A stretch of 64,000 nt of DNA from Chrysemys picta bellii (Eukaryota > Chordata > Testudines > Emydidae): contig NC_088791.1 in the NCBI RefSeq assembly GCF_011386835.1, forward strand, positions 129,804,943 to 129,868,942, in the 5' to 3' direction. The notes under the pieces are model-generated. The model made no database searches. It was not told the origin of the DNA and saw only the letters and a list, made by a program, of their open reading frames with translations. Below, one piece after another: positions 11,847 through 24,570 of this stretch (positions are counted from its first letter, which is position 1; every line of letters starts with the position of its first letter). Position numbers and translations under genes: made by a program.

Positions 11847-12824
11847 GGCTGTGTCTTCACTGCAGAGGTAACTCTGGTTATCTACACCAGTAGTGGGCAA
11901 GCTACCGTCCACAGGCTGGATCCAGACTGCAGGATTGCCACCCCCGTAGTGCCGCGAGCCCCATGCCGCTCCCAGAAGCAGCCTGCACCATGTCCCTGCA
12001 GCCCCTGGGGGAAAGGGGGCAGAGAGCGCCGTGCGCTGCCCTCACCTGTGGGTACCTCCCTCCGCAGCTCCCATTGGCCAGGAACAGGGAACCGTGGCCA
12101 ATGGGAAGTTTGGGGGAGGTACCCACAGGTGAGGGCAGCACGCCGAGCCTTCTGCTTCCCAATCCCCCGGGGCCGCAGGGATGTGGTGCTGGCCTTCCGG
12201 GAGTGGTGCGGGGCCAAGGCAGGCAGGGAGCCTGTCCTGGCCCCGGTGTGCGCTGCTGCCACCCCGGAGCCACTCCAAGTGGCACTGAGATGGAGCCTGC
12301 ACCCCGAACACCTCCTGCACCCCAACCCCCTGCCCTGAGCCCCCTGCTGCACCCTGCACCCCCTTCCTTGAGCCCCCTTTTACACCCTGCACCCCTCCTC
12401 TGCCCCAACCCCTTGCCCTGAGCCCTTTCCTGCACACTGTACCCCCTCCTGCACCCCAACCCTCTGCTCCAGCCCTACATTCATGGCCCTGCATGCAATT
12501 TCCCCACCCAGATGTGGCCCTTGGGCCAAAAAGTTTGCCCACCCTGATCTACACTCAAGTCATCTCCTCTTATGTTACCCTAGCATGAGTGAGAGTGGCC
12601 ACACAGCACAAATAACACTTGAGCTGCAGAGGTGGGATTAGTAGCACACAGTGGCTGTGTCAGTAGCTGAGAAGTTTGGGCAACTCTAGCTGTCTATCCC
12701 CTGAGGGGCCAGTCAGCTCAAATTAAAAGCACCACCACACCAGAGTTAGGGTTTTGTGTGTGGACAGGACTTGAATTAGGAGCAATACTTTGGTTATAAC
12801 TCTAGTTAACTCTGCAGTGAAGCC
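11847..12824. mobile_element. MITE carrying a nested hAT-like element
   Basis: The outer ends are inverted: GGCTGTGTCTTCACTGCAGAGG on the left and TCTGCAGTGAAGCC on the right (about 12810-12824). Its two halves are separated by the element at 11888-12546. Without the insert it is about 310 bp. Confidence 0.75.
11888..12546. mobile_element. hAT-like GC-rich element with 8-bp TSD
   Basis: Starts CAGTAGTGGGCAAGCTACCG and ends AAAAAGTTTGCCCACCCTG. Flanked by identical ATCTACAC at 11880-11887 and 12547-12554. The interior has GGTACCTCCC/GGGAGGTACC inverted segments and CACCCC-rich degenerate repeats. Long open frames on both strands come from base composition. Inserted into the MITE at 11847-12824. 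Confidence 0.9.
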
Positions 12825-12829
12825 AAGCA

Positions 12830-13484
12830 ATAGGAGCTCATTTTCAATCTCTGCAAGCGACAGGTGTGCAGTGTTCCTCTGAGCCTTCTCCATGCCAACA
12901 GCGAAGTTTGGAAGTTGCCCTGGCAGGAGGGATCACTGGAGTTTGGCCCTTCCACCCACAATTCCTCCAAGAAGTATCCCACACTCTGCCATGAAAGTTG
13001 CCCAACATGCTGGGAGCCTGGTGGAAGTACAAAGCGCCCTGGGATACCACATTACAATATACTACACTGATTCCACACTATGCTGTGCAGGTTTGTGGCG
13101 TGTGCCAATGCCAAGCACAATGAACACATGCAGTTGGTGCGTTTAGTTACCTCAGTTTAACTATATCAGTGTCACTTATCGTCATGCAATTTGTGTGTAC
13201 GGACAAGGGGGTAACCTAAGTCTTGTTTTCAATAGCAATTTAGGCACTTATGAGTCTAGAGTATACTATCTTTCAGTGTGACTTAGGCACCTAAATCTCT
13301 TTGGAAAATGGGAATTTGTCTGGTATGTTACTTAGGCCCAACTCCACAAAGTTATCTAGCACTTGACTCCCATAGATCTGGGCCTGAGGCACTTTTGAAA
13401 ATTTTACCCGAGGCCAAGGCCTTAGACTTGGAAAAGCTGTTTAGTTCTTGCTTCTTTAGATGATCCCACCAGTATGGATCATCT
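12830..13484. other. Non-coding DNA
   Basis: No gene. 13220-13400 contains pieces of the short TTTAGGCAC...CTCCCAT repeat family described at 41825. Confidence 0.4.
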
Positions 13485-13570
13485 TTTTGTTCTGTAGCTG
13501 TACGGCGCCTAGCACAATGGAGCCCTGGTCACAGCCCAGGGCCCAAGTGCTATGATATAAATAATAAATA
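13485..13570 (+). repeat. Old SINE/LINE-tail-like repeat
   Basis: TGTACGGCGCCTAGCACAATGGAGCCCTGG followed by an AAATAATAAATAA tail (listed in parts, seen at 13499-13570). Related text with CATTGTGCTAGG occurs near 16185, 23110 and 41620. The family was not identified. Confidence 0.45.
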
Positions 13571-14230
13571 AGGCTAAGATTTAGTCATAGGTACTGTATT
13601 TTGGGTAAAAGTAATGGACAGGTTATGGACAAGAAATAAAAATTCATGGCCCGTGACCCGTCTATGACTTTTACCAAAAATACCCCTGACTAAATCTCAA
13701 CTTCTGGAGCCCTGCTGCTCCAGGGGGCCCCTGCTCCAGTGATGGGGATTGACTGCTCCCCTCCCCACCCCACCAGCAGCTGCTCCCAGGGACCGCTTTC
13801 TGCTGCCCCAGGACTGCTGCTGCTTGGACAGTCCCCAGGGCGTCCCCAGGACTGCTACTCAGGTGCTCCCTGGAACCAGCCACACCATCCGCTGCTCGGA
13901 CAGTCCCAGGAACCAGTTGGTCCCGGGGCCACTCTTGCAGTGGTGGGTGCGGCTGGCCCCAAGGCAGACCCCCATCACACAGGCACTCCCCGGGGCTGCC
14001 CCCAGGACTGCTGCTTGGGCGATCTGTGAGATCAGCCACATCGGTTGCTGTTTGGGAGGCCCCGGACATCTGGCCCTAGGGACTTCCCGAGCAACTGGCC
14101 CTGGGTTGCTCCAGCAGTGGCCAGTGAGGCTGGCTGTGGGGCCCTGGGGTCAGCCACACAAGCCACTGTGGAAGTCACAAAGTCACGGAATCCATGACTT
14201 CCGCAACATCCGTGAAAAAATCAAACCCTT
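13571..14230. mobile_element. Probable hAT-like element with AT-rich 8-bp TSD
   Basis: Sequence between identical AATAAATA octamers at 13563-13570 and 14231-14238. The ends AGGCTAAGATTT and AATCAAACCCTT are weakly inverted. Near the left end GGTAAAAGT and ACTTTTACC form a hairpin. The interior is GC-rich. The target duplication is simple AT sequence, so chance is harder to exclude than for the other elements. Confidence 0.5.
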
Positions 14231-14238
14231 AATAAATA

Positions 14239-14900
14239 ACAATATTACTGGAGAGGAGGACAGGGGTCAGAAAAGTTTTACTCCAGCATGTGGGCTATAT
14301 TTTAACAAGGCTCCAGGCCAAATTTGTTCTGTGGGCTGTAAATTGGCCAACCCTACTGTAAATGATTGACATCAGAGAGGCTGAATCATGAATGTGAGGT
14401 GATAGGGAACCGAATAAACATAAGCAAAGCAGCCAATTTTACCCACAATAGTTACATTCAGTGTATCAGCCCCAACAACAGTTGCCCCACCTCTGCCCTA
14501 CCTGCAGCAAATCCTGTCCAGTTAAAAAAACAAAGCCTTTACAGCCAGGAACTGACTCACAAGCTATAAAATCCACTTGTTTTGGTTATGAAACAACTAT
14601 TGTCATAACCATCAAATTAAATGAGCCCATACATACAAATATACTTATTCTTAACATATCAAAACCAAAATGAGTTTATTATAGCACAGTTATTACAGTA
14701 AGGAGCACTTGCAGCAGCTATGATGATTATTCAAAAGTCTCCTTTGCAAAATGCTTGGGGCAACTGCACTGACAGAAGTGGTGTTCATTATGGACAGTGC
14801 TTTGCTTGAAAATTATATTAGAATAGGCATTACATTCCAGAGTGCAATCCAGACCAGTGAGGAGCTGTGTCCCTACCTGCCTGCAACCTGGGGTGCCTCA
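14239..14900. other. Unassigned non-coding DNA
   Basis: No gene or clear repeat boundary is seen. Confidence 0.4.
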
Positions 14901-15800
14901 CAATGCTTTGCTGCTGTAGTTCCCAACCTGGGCTGCTCTCAAACAGCCTATCAGCATGCAGGCCACACCCAGAGTGTCTGTGAATAATCCCAGCCCTGGT
15001 CCAACTCGGACCCAACAGCCTGTCAGCAAACACCAGCCACATGCTGGCTTCCAGCAGCCGTGGTTATATGCAGGATGACCCAACATGCTCCCTGTCCTGG
15101 ATTTCCCCCCAAACATGTGTGTGCTGCACTGTCCAGCCCTCTCCTGGACAGTGCAGATATATTGGGTCCATCGCTCCTCTAAGGGGACCAATATACGATA
15201 GTTTGCTAGCCTAACTGGAGTTACCCACACAGTTCACAACACTGGATTAGTTTTGATTAAAGACTAAAACAAGTTTATTTAACTACAAAGAGAGAGGTTT
15301 TAAGTGAGTTCAAGAATCAGGCATTAGAGTCAGAAACAATTATAATAACGATACTACACTTTCTAGTACTAGACTTAACAAACTAGACTTGGTTCAAGGT
15401 GAAGTCCCTTACCACATTTCCAGTAACATTGCTGACCAAACGCTTAGGCCAGGGTCTGCTCCCAAAATCCAACAGCTGTTTCTTTTGGTTTCTTAGGTGA
15501 AAAAGAGAGAGATGGATAGGGAGAGACAACTTGGGGTGTTTTGCCCCTCACTTTTATAGTTCAGTTACCCTTTGAGATACATTTTCCCAACAGTTACCCC
15601 TAGTTAAAGTTCATTCAAACAGTAAAGAAGGCAGCATGGTGCCTGGTGGTGAAAGAAGATGCACGTGCCTTCTTCTCACCTCTGTTTGCAGAAGTGCAGA
15701 ATCTCCTTGTCTCCCCTCTTGCTGTCTGAGGACCCTGTTTACAATTTACATGGAAACTGAGGTAAACACACACTCCTTTGTTTAGGACCTACTGGAGGAC
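14900..15800 (-). repeat. Possible LTR-type sequence
   Basis: The stretch has features I associate with antisense LTR or internal sequence: on the - strand, an AAATAAA near 15280 and a purine/pyrimidine-asymmetric segment after it. No partner LTR and no retroviral coding sequence were seen, so this is tentative. Confidence 0.25.
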
Positions 15801-16169
15801 CTGCCTAACGGGGGCTATGTGCCACCAATATCATTCAGGGGAAGTCATAGCTTTATATATGATGATGCTACATACATTTTACCATAATATTACTGAGCAG
15901 CAAGTTATTAGTTTTCAAATGATACCTCACAAGGCATATTTTGTCCAAAGATTACTACAATGATGTATAGGGTGTGACTACAGGGGTGCATTCAGTTACA
16001 ATATGATTCAGACATGGTGCCACCATAAAACAGTTTTTAACATAGTGGGGTAGCCAGTTTGAAAAGACCCTCAGTATTCCAGGCTCTGTTCAAGAACTAT
16101 AGTCTTTAGCATGAATCTGAAAGTGGTTCAGCACCATCTACAGCATCTACCCAAACAGGTTCAAAGCCA

Positions 16170-16330
16170 GATTATTAGATCAGGGCCCCCATTGTACTAG
16201 GCACAATACAAACAGAGACTAAGAGACAGCCCTGCCCTTGAGAGTTTACAGTCTCACTAGACAAGAGGGACAAACTGTGGGAGAGGAAACAGAACCAGAG
16301 AGGTGAAGTGATTAAAAAAAGGTGTGATAC
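16170..16330 (+). repeat. Old dispersed repeat (same family as 23080 and 41595)
   Basis: Contains CCCCCATTGTACTAGGCACAA, AGACAGCCCTGCCC and GAGTTTACAGTCT blocks. Similar text occurs at 23080-23270 and 41595-41690. The family was not identified; ancient SINE/LINE 3' ends are the most likely source. Confidence 0.5.
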
Positions 16331-16465
16331 TAATCTGTGGTGCAGAAGCCAAATCCCCCCAAAACAGCTGTTTCCAAGGGTGCAGTGGAAACATCTGTGA
16401 CTGGCAGCTCAGTGCAGGATTGGTGCCCAAGCGCTTGTCTACCCATGGAGTTTTTCAGGAAAGCA

Positions 16466-17200
16466 ATTAAGGTTGTGTCTATGCTACAACTTCTGCTGCC
16501 ATGGCTGTGTCAGTCAGGATGTGAAGAAGTGTGATCCCTGACCACGGAACTGTGCCAGCAGTTATACCAGCAAAACTGCACTTTTCCAGTATAGCTTGTT
16601 TCATTCAGGGATGGTGGAATAAGCTATACCAGTAAAAGCACAGCTTTGCCAGTATAAACTGCAGTCACACTAGGAGCATGTGACATGAGTGCTTCTGGGT
16701 TCACAGCCAACTACTGTTAGGCTCCCAGTTGAGTGCCTAGCACACAAGGTCTTTATTTAGTTGTCACCCCCCTTCAGGCAGGGCACCACCTGCAGCAGTC
16801 TTACTCAGCAGCAACAAGCAAGGCATTGGCAGCAAATCACAACAGTAGTGCCACATCAGGCCTACCTTCCCCCAGGGAGGCTGTGGCAGGCAGCAGTCTC
16901 TCAAGCAGTTCCTGGCTCCAGGCAAACGTCTCTTACACAATGCAAGTGAAAGTCTATTCTGCCTCCCACCAACTGAATGAGTTGGGCTCGCTCCTTTGAC
17001 CCCTCCCTCCAAGGCAGACACCTATAGCAGGTGTAGCAGGGAGGGGCAAACAAAGCCCACAGCAGCTCATTAACCCTTTCCTGGCCAGCATGGGGTTTGT
17101 ATATCCCACCACAGAGTGCTTCGCCGGAATAGTGTATGGTGGTAAAGCACTCCTAGTGTAGGAATTCCTGAGTAACTCTAAGTGTAGACAAGCCCTAAGC
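16466..17200. mobile_element. GTCTACAC-type MITE or MITE composite
   Basis: Outer ends TTAAGGTTGTGTCTATGCTACAA and AAGTGTAGACAAGCCCTAA are inverted copies. The middle (about 16720-17130) has different texture and may be a separate insertion, but I found no clean duplication. Confidence 0.55.
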
Positions 17201-18594
17201 CTGCCTTTCTCCCTGTCCATAACCACAGTTGCAGTCAGTGAAGGTGCAGTAGCTGGAACTCCATTGTTACGAGAGAGGGGGTATCCAGCAGCATATTCCC
17301 AATTAGGGGAGTGTCCCCCCCCATTTGGAACTCACTGCTCCCCTTGCTCCAAAACAAGCCCAAGTTTACTGACCTTTGGAAGAGCACTTTGCCAGGTCTG
17401 TCTGTTGTCCCTGGCTTTTAGGGAGCAGGGGAAGATTTGTCAGGCTGGCTGGCTTGTGTGAGCCCTGGCTTATGGATCTTCAACTTCGTTCATATGTTTG
17501 CTGCTACTTGTTTTTTGTAATGATCTGGGAGTAATTAAAAGTATCTGCTGATTTAATAGAATGATCGTGTATTTTCAAAGGATTGTCAAGGGCACCCCAG
17601 GCCAATAGTTTCAAAAGCAACTGGTGATTTGTGTGCCTCAGTTCTGGGGTGCCCTCCTTGGGACACTTTTAATGGCATTGATTTTGTGAGGTGTCTTAAT
17701 TATGGTACTCAAAATCACTAGTCACTTTTTAAAAATGTAGCACTAGAGCCTTGGGACATGAGCTCTTTCTTAGCAGTTTGCTATAAATGTATACAAATAA
17801 TGCAGAGGTTATGGCCTATAACGTGCTTACCAGAAATTGTCAACACAACCTTTGTGTGTGTGTTTGTGACAGAAAGAATGCATAAGAGGATGCATGTGTT
17901 TTGGGGGATGGAGGAAGGGAAAGAAATTTTACTTCATGTGAGGGTTTTGTTGTTGTTTGTTTTAAAAATAAAGTACAAAATGTTACTGCTGGAACAGTGT
18001 TGCTCTGTGCTCTGGCCCTTTTCCAAGACAAGATTTAAGTACTTACTGAGGAAAAGAAAACCATCGTATTTGACTTTCTACAGTATACGCTGTATCATTT
18101 GTTATAAACTATACAGGAAAAGAATCAAATGACTGAATAACTAAATACCAGCTCTGTAAAGCTGTGCAGAAATAACTAGGCTCCAGGGCCTACGCTACTA
18201 CTCTCCATTATAAAAGTATAGGTACAAAAGAAATATGGTTTATTTGAAATATTTTCAAGTTCTGCCAGTAATAAAATTGGGTCTTAACATCATCCCTTTT
18301 CCCCAGCAACACAGAGTGAGAGAAGAAAGCTGTTGAAGATATTGTAGCTCTCCTTACTGAAGGAAAAAATTTACACATACTCTGATGGTGGAAAAATATA
18401 AATAAATAAATGAAATGAAAAACCCAAGCAAAAAACAAAAACCAATTAGTGTAAACTAAACTGATATAGGGCACTAGGTGTGCACACAAGGAGGTTGTAC
18501 CGATCAAAACTAAATCGGTTTCTAAACGGATTAAGTTAAATCAATGCAATTTTCACATGTAGAGAAGGGGTAAAAAAAATTAAACTACGTAAAA

Positions 18595-18680
18595 CCCAGA
18601 TCCTCAAAGGTATTTAGGTGCCTAATCCCCACTGAAATCCCATTGGGAGTTATATGGCAATATCTTTGAAGATCTGGGCC
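18595..18680. repeat. Short self-complementary repeat
   Basis: Starts CCCAGATCCTCAAAGGTATTT and ends ATCTTTGAAGATCTGGGCC, so the two halves can pair. One of several copies (20050, 35069, 41485, 41825). Confidence 0.65.
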
Positions 18681-19639
18681 TAAGTGATTTAGGGGCCTAA
18701 GTTCCATCAAAGACATTACTTAGGCACCTTAGAGCCTAAATCTCATTGACTTTGAATTGACTTTTGAAAATAGAATTTAGGCTCCAAAGTCAGTTAGGCT
18801 CTCTTGAAAATTTTACCCAAGGCTTTGTACATATCACATATTCAATTTGTCATGTTAGGACCCAGTTCTGCAAACACGAATGGATGTAGCATTTACTACA
18901 ATCTATGCACTATAGTAAACACCATGTCCAGAGTAAATGTTTGCAAGTTTGGGCCTTACTATGTCTTTCTAAAAAAAAGATAGTCTAGCTCAAAGTTATG
19001 GGCCTAATGCCGGGATTATTGGGTGAAATTCTCTGGTCTGCACTATGCAGGAGGTCAGACTAAATTATCAGAGTGGTTCCTCTGGTTTTAAAATATATGA
19101 ATCTATCACAAACTTTAATGAAGCCATTCACAGTAGTAAATACTACATCCACAAGTCAGTGTCTGCGGAATTAGGCCTTTCATTTACTTACATTGGCAAA
19201 TCTGTCAATACAGAACCCTGGAATAATTAATCTGAGGAAAATGTGCAGGATTTATAAAGAACAGATATAATTCAGACTGTCCATCAAACAAATGCTTAGG
19301 GGGGGCATATGTATACATATGCTCACAAACCCCAAACAGAGGGTCCCACTGGAGTTGGATTCCAAATGTGGTCACACATGACGCAGTATTAATAGCCTTC
19401 ATTTACCTTGTCTCTCAATATCCTGGGACCAACAAAACTACAACAGCACCGCGAGCACAGATAATGTCATTCAGGGAAGTGGTGTAGCTATGACAACAAA
19501 AAAACTCCTTCTGTCAGAATACACTGCATCTATAGTTACATCAGCATAGCACTAGTAGTGTCGGCAAGGCCTTAGTAAAACTCAAGTGATCGATCTCTGC
19601 TGTGAGTTTGCAGTAGCACAGGTAATAGACCTCAGCGAA

Positions 19640-19930
19640 ATTTTTCAAATTAAATGTTTTTGCACCAAAAATATGCATATTCAGGTCAACTGAAACATTT
19701 TGTAACAAAGTCACCAAATTATTTCAGACATGAAAAAAAGTTCTGAAAAAGCAGAAATGTCTCATTTTTGACATTTTTTAAAGGAAACATTTTGAATGTT
19801 TGAACAAAAAGTTTTGTTTGACCAAACAAATGTTTTGACTTCTTTTTTTTTTGGTTTGCTGAAAAATTTAAAAAGAAATATTTTGGATCAATCCCAAATG
19901 TTTTTTTAGGCTTGGCCACCAAACCAAAAA
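19640..19930. repeat. AT-rich TTTTGA/TCAAAA repeat
   Basis: Dense in AAATTTTT, TTTTGAC and CAAACA words. Similar texture recurs at 24590-24960 and 60475-60830. The open frames across it are Phe/Lys-rich and not protein-like. Confidence 0.5.
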
Positions 19931-20126
19931 ATAAGTTATTTGCACAGCTGTAATAGCTAACATCCATTAGTTATCCCTCAGTGAAATATGCCTTTTTATC
20001 AATGAAGACATTACCTTAGGCTCATTCCCTACCACTGTGTTGATTTTAGGACCACATTTTCAAAGCTATTTTCAAAGCACCTAACTCCTGATGGGAATCT
20101 AAATACCTTTGAGGATATGGACCTAA

Positions 20127-21155
20127 GGGTATATCTACACCTAAAATGCTACAAAGGCGCAGCTGCAGTGCTGCATCTGCATCAATGTAGCACTTCAATG
20201 TAGGCACTACCTACACTGACAGGAGGGGTTTTCCTATCGGTGTAGGTAATCCATGTCCCCAAGAGGCGATAGCTAGGTGGACAGAAGAATTCTTCTGTCA
20301 GCATAACGCTGCTGACACTGGGGGTTAGGTAAGTATAGCTATATCTCTCAGGGGTATGGCTTTTTCACACACCCTGAGAGAAATAGCTATGCCGATGTAT
20401 GCAGTGATGAGCTGCCAGAATGTTAATAACCGGTTCCCTACCAGGTCTTCGGCGGCACTTCGACGGCGGGTCCTTCAGTGCCACCGAAGACTCGGAGCGA
20501 GTGAACAACCTGCCGCCGACCCGGTAGGGAACCGGTTATTAACCGCCACCCAGTGAATACAAGTCTGGGACCCCCACACACACACCCTAACTGCCCCCCA
20601 GGGCCCCACCCCCTACCCAACTCGCCCCACTCCCTGTCCCCTGACTGCCCCGACCCCATCCACCACCACCCCGACAGACCCCCGGAACTCCCATATCTAC
20701 CCAACCCCCCCGTTTCCCATCCCCTGACCATCCCCCCAGAACCTCCACTTCCTCCAACCGCTCCCTGCCCCTTATCCAACCCCTCCTCCCAGCCCCGGCC
20801 CGGCCCCCTTACCATGCTGCTCAGGGCAGCGTGTACGGGTGCTGCGCGACCCACTGGAGCTCGCAGCCCCACCCCCTTACCATGCCGCTCAAAGCATCAG
20901 GAGCTGCCCAGGAGCAGTCCAGAGCACTGGCGCTGGGCTCTGCGAGAGGGGGGAAGGTGGAGGATGGGGCGGGGGGAGCCTCCCCAGCTGGGAGCTCAGG
21001 CGGGCTGGACAGGATGGTCTCGCGGGCCAGAGTTTGCCCATCCCTTTAACAACCGGTTCTAAACTGGCTTCTAAATTTAACAGTTGGTTCGCTCGAACTG
21101 GTGCGAACCAGCTCCAGCTCACCACTGGATGTATGTTCCCAGTGCAGACCAGCCA
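20127..21155. mobile_element. MITE carrying a nested hAT-like element
   Basis: The left end GGGTATATCTACACC and the right end CAGTGCAGACCAGCC are weak inverted copies. The element is split by the hAT-like insertion at 20402-21127. Confidence 0.6.
20402..21127. mobile_element. hAT-like element with 8-bp TSD
   Basis: This 726-bp element starts CAGTGATGAGCTGCCAG and ends CCAGCTCACCACTG, flanked by identical GATGTATG at 20394-20401 and 21128-21135. Just inside the left end, AACCGGTTCCCTACC and GGTAGGGAACCGGTT form a hairpin (about 20429-20540). The right third carries TTAACAACCGGTTCT, so the AACCGGTT word recurs. The C-rich interior resembles that of 8072-8839. Confidence 0.9.
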
Positions 21156-22594
21156 TTAGTCCCAACAAGCCTATCTTGGCTTGTGGCAAGGCTGGCAAGA
21201 TTCTTTTTGAACTAGTTTTTGCTTCGTTGGGGATAAAGAGTAAACTAAAACTGAGGAGGAGGGGACCCTGGGGAAATTTGTAGAGTGAAGGCTGCTGCTT
21301 AGTTACTCCTAAAGCCCATGGGGGGTAAATTTGGAAGCCCCCCCCCCCAACAGCCTAATAAGGCTCTGAGGGGATGCCACAACCTGAACTCTAGGCCTCC
21401 TAAGGCCCATGACGGAGAGTTTGGGGACAGGTTAACCTAAGGTTTGCAGGAGGTGCATTCTGGAGGAAGGCCCAAAGAGAAGCCTCATTATGGACTGCAG
21501 GTTGAACTTGTCATAGGGCTGAAGAGCTTATATGGGCTCAGGGGAAGGAGAATCATGGTGCATGGGGGAGGGACTCCCAGGGAAGTAGCCATGCAATGCA
21601 ACAGCAGCTTTTCTGTTCCCATGACTCTCGTCCTCCCATGCAGTCCAGAGAACAGCAGGCCAAGAGGGAAGGGAGATTTATCCCCCAACTTTCCTGCCAG
21701 CCACATTTCCCCCCTTGCTATATACCTTAGGAAGGGACCCTCAATCCTGCAGACCTCATGGCTTGATTTTCAAAACTGCTGAGCACCTACAGCTCCAACT
21801 GATTTCAATAGGACTTGTGTGTGTTCAGTATCTTTGAAAATCAGACCTAAAGAATTAAGACGTTCTTAGTTTTCATGGTAACTGATAAATAAACTCTTTG
21901 CTATGGATGGATAACCCTGTTGCCAACTCTTGTGATTTTAACATAAGTCTTGTGATATTTGGTATTTTTGTGAAAGCCCCAGCTCCTGGACTCACTTGAT
22001 CACAGGAGAATCTCGGCTTACATTAATAAAAAGTAAGTTTCTGTCCCTCTTGGTTAGAGAGAGAAGATGGAAAACTTGACCCCTAAAGGCTCAAAATAGC
22101 TTAGAAGATAAATCAAAACACCCCAGTTTTTTATTTAAAAAAACAACAAACAAACAAAAAAAATCCCTCCTGATTTTTAAGCCAATCTCATGATGGGGGT
22201 GGGAGCTGACTCATGATTTTTGAATACTGGAGTTGGCAATATTGAGCTAAAGTAGTCTGAGTTTCTCAGGGCATCACATGGGGGAAGAGTTAAGGTGGTC
22301 TGGCTACCTAACTGGATTTCCATGCTTTCAGAGGTTTGGGTTTCCTTTGAGTTTAACCTTCACTCTGGATTTCCAGGGTTTCCAACAGTTTGTTTATCAA
22401 TTTTTTTTTTGTTTTGTGTCTACCTTTCAAGAACTTTGGCTAAAAATTACATTTAAAATTGTTTTCAAACCAATGATCAATACGGTGACAAATTCTTTTA
22501 ATTGAGGTTTTCAGATAAACAGCTTTGAACAGAAGCTTCGGGTTACATGGATACAGCTAGGAAGTAGTAACACTCTAAAAACAGTCAAAAAGCT

Positions 22595-22619
<25 letters not shown>
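22595..22619. repeat. (AC)n microsatellite
   Basis: About 12 AC units, seen directly. Confidence 0.95.
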
Positions 22620-22625
<6 letters not shown>

Positions 22626-23079
22626 TGCCCCCACTGAGAGCCCTCAGGTAAAATTTTGGGATGTAAATAAGCAGGGCTTTTTTAAACCATCAGAAAGAGA
22701 ATACAAATCCAGTTATTTTTCCTTTGCAGATTACCTTTAATAGAGACACCTTCTTATTAAAAACAAGCAAACAAAAAAGACATTTTCTGCCCAACCCAGA
22801 GCTCCCAGAAGCATTATACTTGATTCCAATGGGAAGCAGATGGTTATGCAGAAACTCTCTTCCCTTCTTTTAAAAATACCTTTCATACGGGTCATAGGGA
22901 TTTGCTTCTTTTAGATTTCCTCTAAATTCCCAGAAACTTGCAGTGAAATGGGAAAATTTACCATGTGGGAATATCATGTTGTTATATGTTAGTGCACTAA
23001 TGATGTTGTATCATGAAGCCGTGCAATTCCATAACATGGTTTAGGATTAACACAGGCAAGGTATAATAAGTTTGAGGCA

Positions 23080-23270
23080 CTGCTCTACATTAATTATTTA
23101 TTATTACACTAGTACCAAGGGTCCCATTGTGCTAGGTACTGCACAAACACAGTTCCCCACACAGCTTAATAGTCAAGTCAGACAAAGTATGGGAGGGGAC
23201 TCAGACAACAAGAGTTGAAAGTACCTGCTCAAGGTGACACAGCAAAGCCAGGAATACAATGCAGTCTAGT
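23080..23270 (+). repeat. Old dispersed repeat (family of 16170)
   Basis: CCCATTGTGCTAGGTACTGC and CAAGGTGACACAGCAAAGCC are the recognisable blocks. Family name unknown. Confidence 0.5.
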
Positions 23271-24333
23271 CCAGTGTCCTATTCATTGCATTTAGCACAG
23301 ATATGACACTGTAATTTTTGATGTCTGAGATGGGCTGTAATTTGAAATCAAAGTTCTTTAGAAAGTAAAATCATCCCCTATAAAGAATTTAGGAAGCAGC
23401 CAAACCAATTCACCTATTTATATAAGAAAAATGTTTCTAGCCCTCTTGATCCTCAAGCAATTATTACAGCTAAAGAAAAAACTTTGGGCAGGTCCTCAGT
23501 GGGTGTAATAGCTATCGGAACTAAGACAATTATACCAGCTGAACTGTGTGTGGGGGGGGGGGGGGGAGGTTAGTAATTTGTGTGCCTTTTGCACAGATTC
23601 AGTAATAACTATTACATATATGGAGTGCTGCTTTTATGAAAAAGCCTAATACATAAAGATGTAGCATTTACTGAAAGAAAACACAACACAAAACGGACGT
23701 AAAAAACTCCCTACCAAACCCTTCCAGCAATGTCCAGTTACTGATTTAGAGGTTAGTGCTGTGTTCTGGAAAAAATCCAGGCACCATATGATTTCATGCA
23801 CTAAAAACTTTAAACATTTCAGAGAAACATAACATATGACATAGGGTGTTTTTATTTAATGAATGGCTTTAAAAAATGGAGCCAGTGTCCCTTTCACAGA
23901 TGTACATCTCAGGCCAAAAGCATTGCTTTAGAATGTGTCATCACTTGGGAACCTAAAGAATTGTGCTTGAGAAAACATTGCTAGAAAATAATATCCCCTT
24001 CCCAGAACGGTTCACTTCAGGCTTTGTAGAAAAACAGAACTCATTTCCACTGGATATAATTTATCTATTGAGAAACTTACTTAAAGGCACCAGGTTACTG
24101 GGCACATAGTTAGAAAACTGTTTACTCTCATAGTAATAATAATAATGAATCATTATTATTAGCACTTAGCTCTTATATAGCACTTTACATCCTCAAACCA
24201 TTTTGCAAACATGAAGTAGTTAGTCCTCACAAATACCCCTGTGAGATAGTAAAATATTATTAGCTTCTTCCGGGGATGTGTGTGGAGATGCACTATCCAA
24301 GCTGGAATTTCTGGAAGCACATTGCACTTGACT

Positions 24334-24570
24334 TAGTGCTTGTCTTCACTGCTAAAAAACCCTTTGTTTTTTACCTCAGAGTAACTAATGTGCATGAGCT
24401 ATTCTGAGGCACAAACAAAGTGAAGACCAGGCACGTTAGTTTTATTGAGAGGTAAACGGCTTATAGCCCCGGATGGGATTGACTTTGGCGAGTTTACCTG
24501 ACAGTGAAATGAAAGTGTCTGGTCTTCACTGTGTTTTTGCTTCAGGATAGCTCATGTGCATTAGTTTTTT
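24334..24570. repeat. GTCTTCAC-type MITE fragments
   Basis: GTGCTTGTCTTCACTGCTAAAA near 24339 is matched by inverted text GTGAAGACCAGGCAC near 24420. A second GTCTTCACTGTGTTTTTGCTTC follows near 24520. Several partial copies seem to lie head to tail. Confidence 0.5.

Larger units (their letters stand above)
17205..20120. other. Non-coding DNA with scattered repeat pieces
   Basis: No gene. A CR1-like tail lies near 19035-19110 (GGAGGTCAGACTAAATTATC). Short self-complementary repeats lie at 18595-18680 and 20050-20124. A T/A-rich TTTTGA-type repeat lies at 19640-19930. Otherwise unassigned. Confidence 0.45.
21160..24330. other. Non-coding DNA with simple repeats
   Basis: No gene. It includes an AC microsatellite (22595-22619), a G run of about 17 bases (23550-23567) and an old repeat at 23080-23270. 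A MIR/L2-like segment lies at 24160-24260 (CACTTAGC..., CCTGTGAGATAG). Confidence 0.45.
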
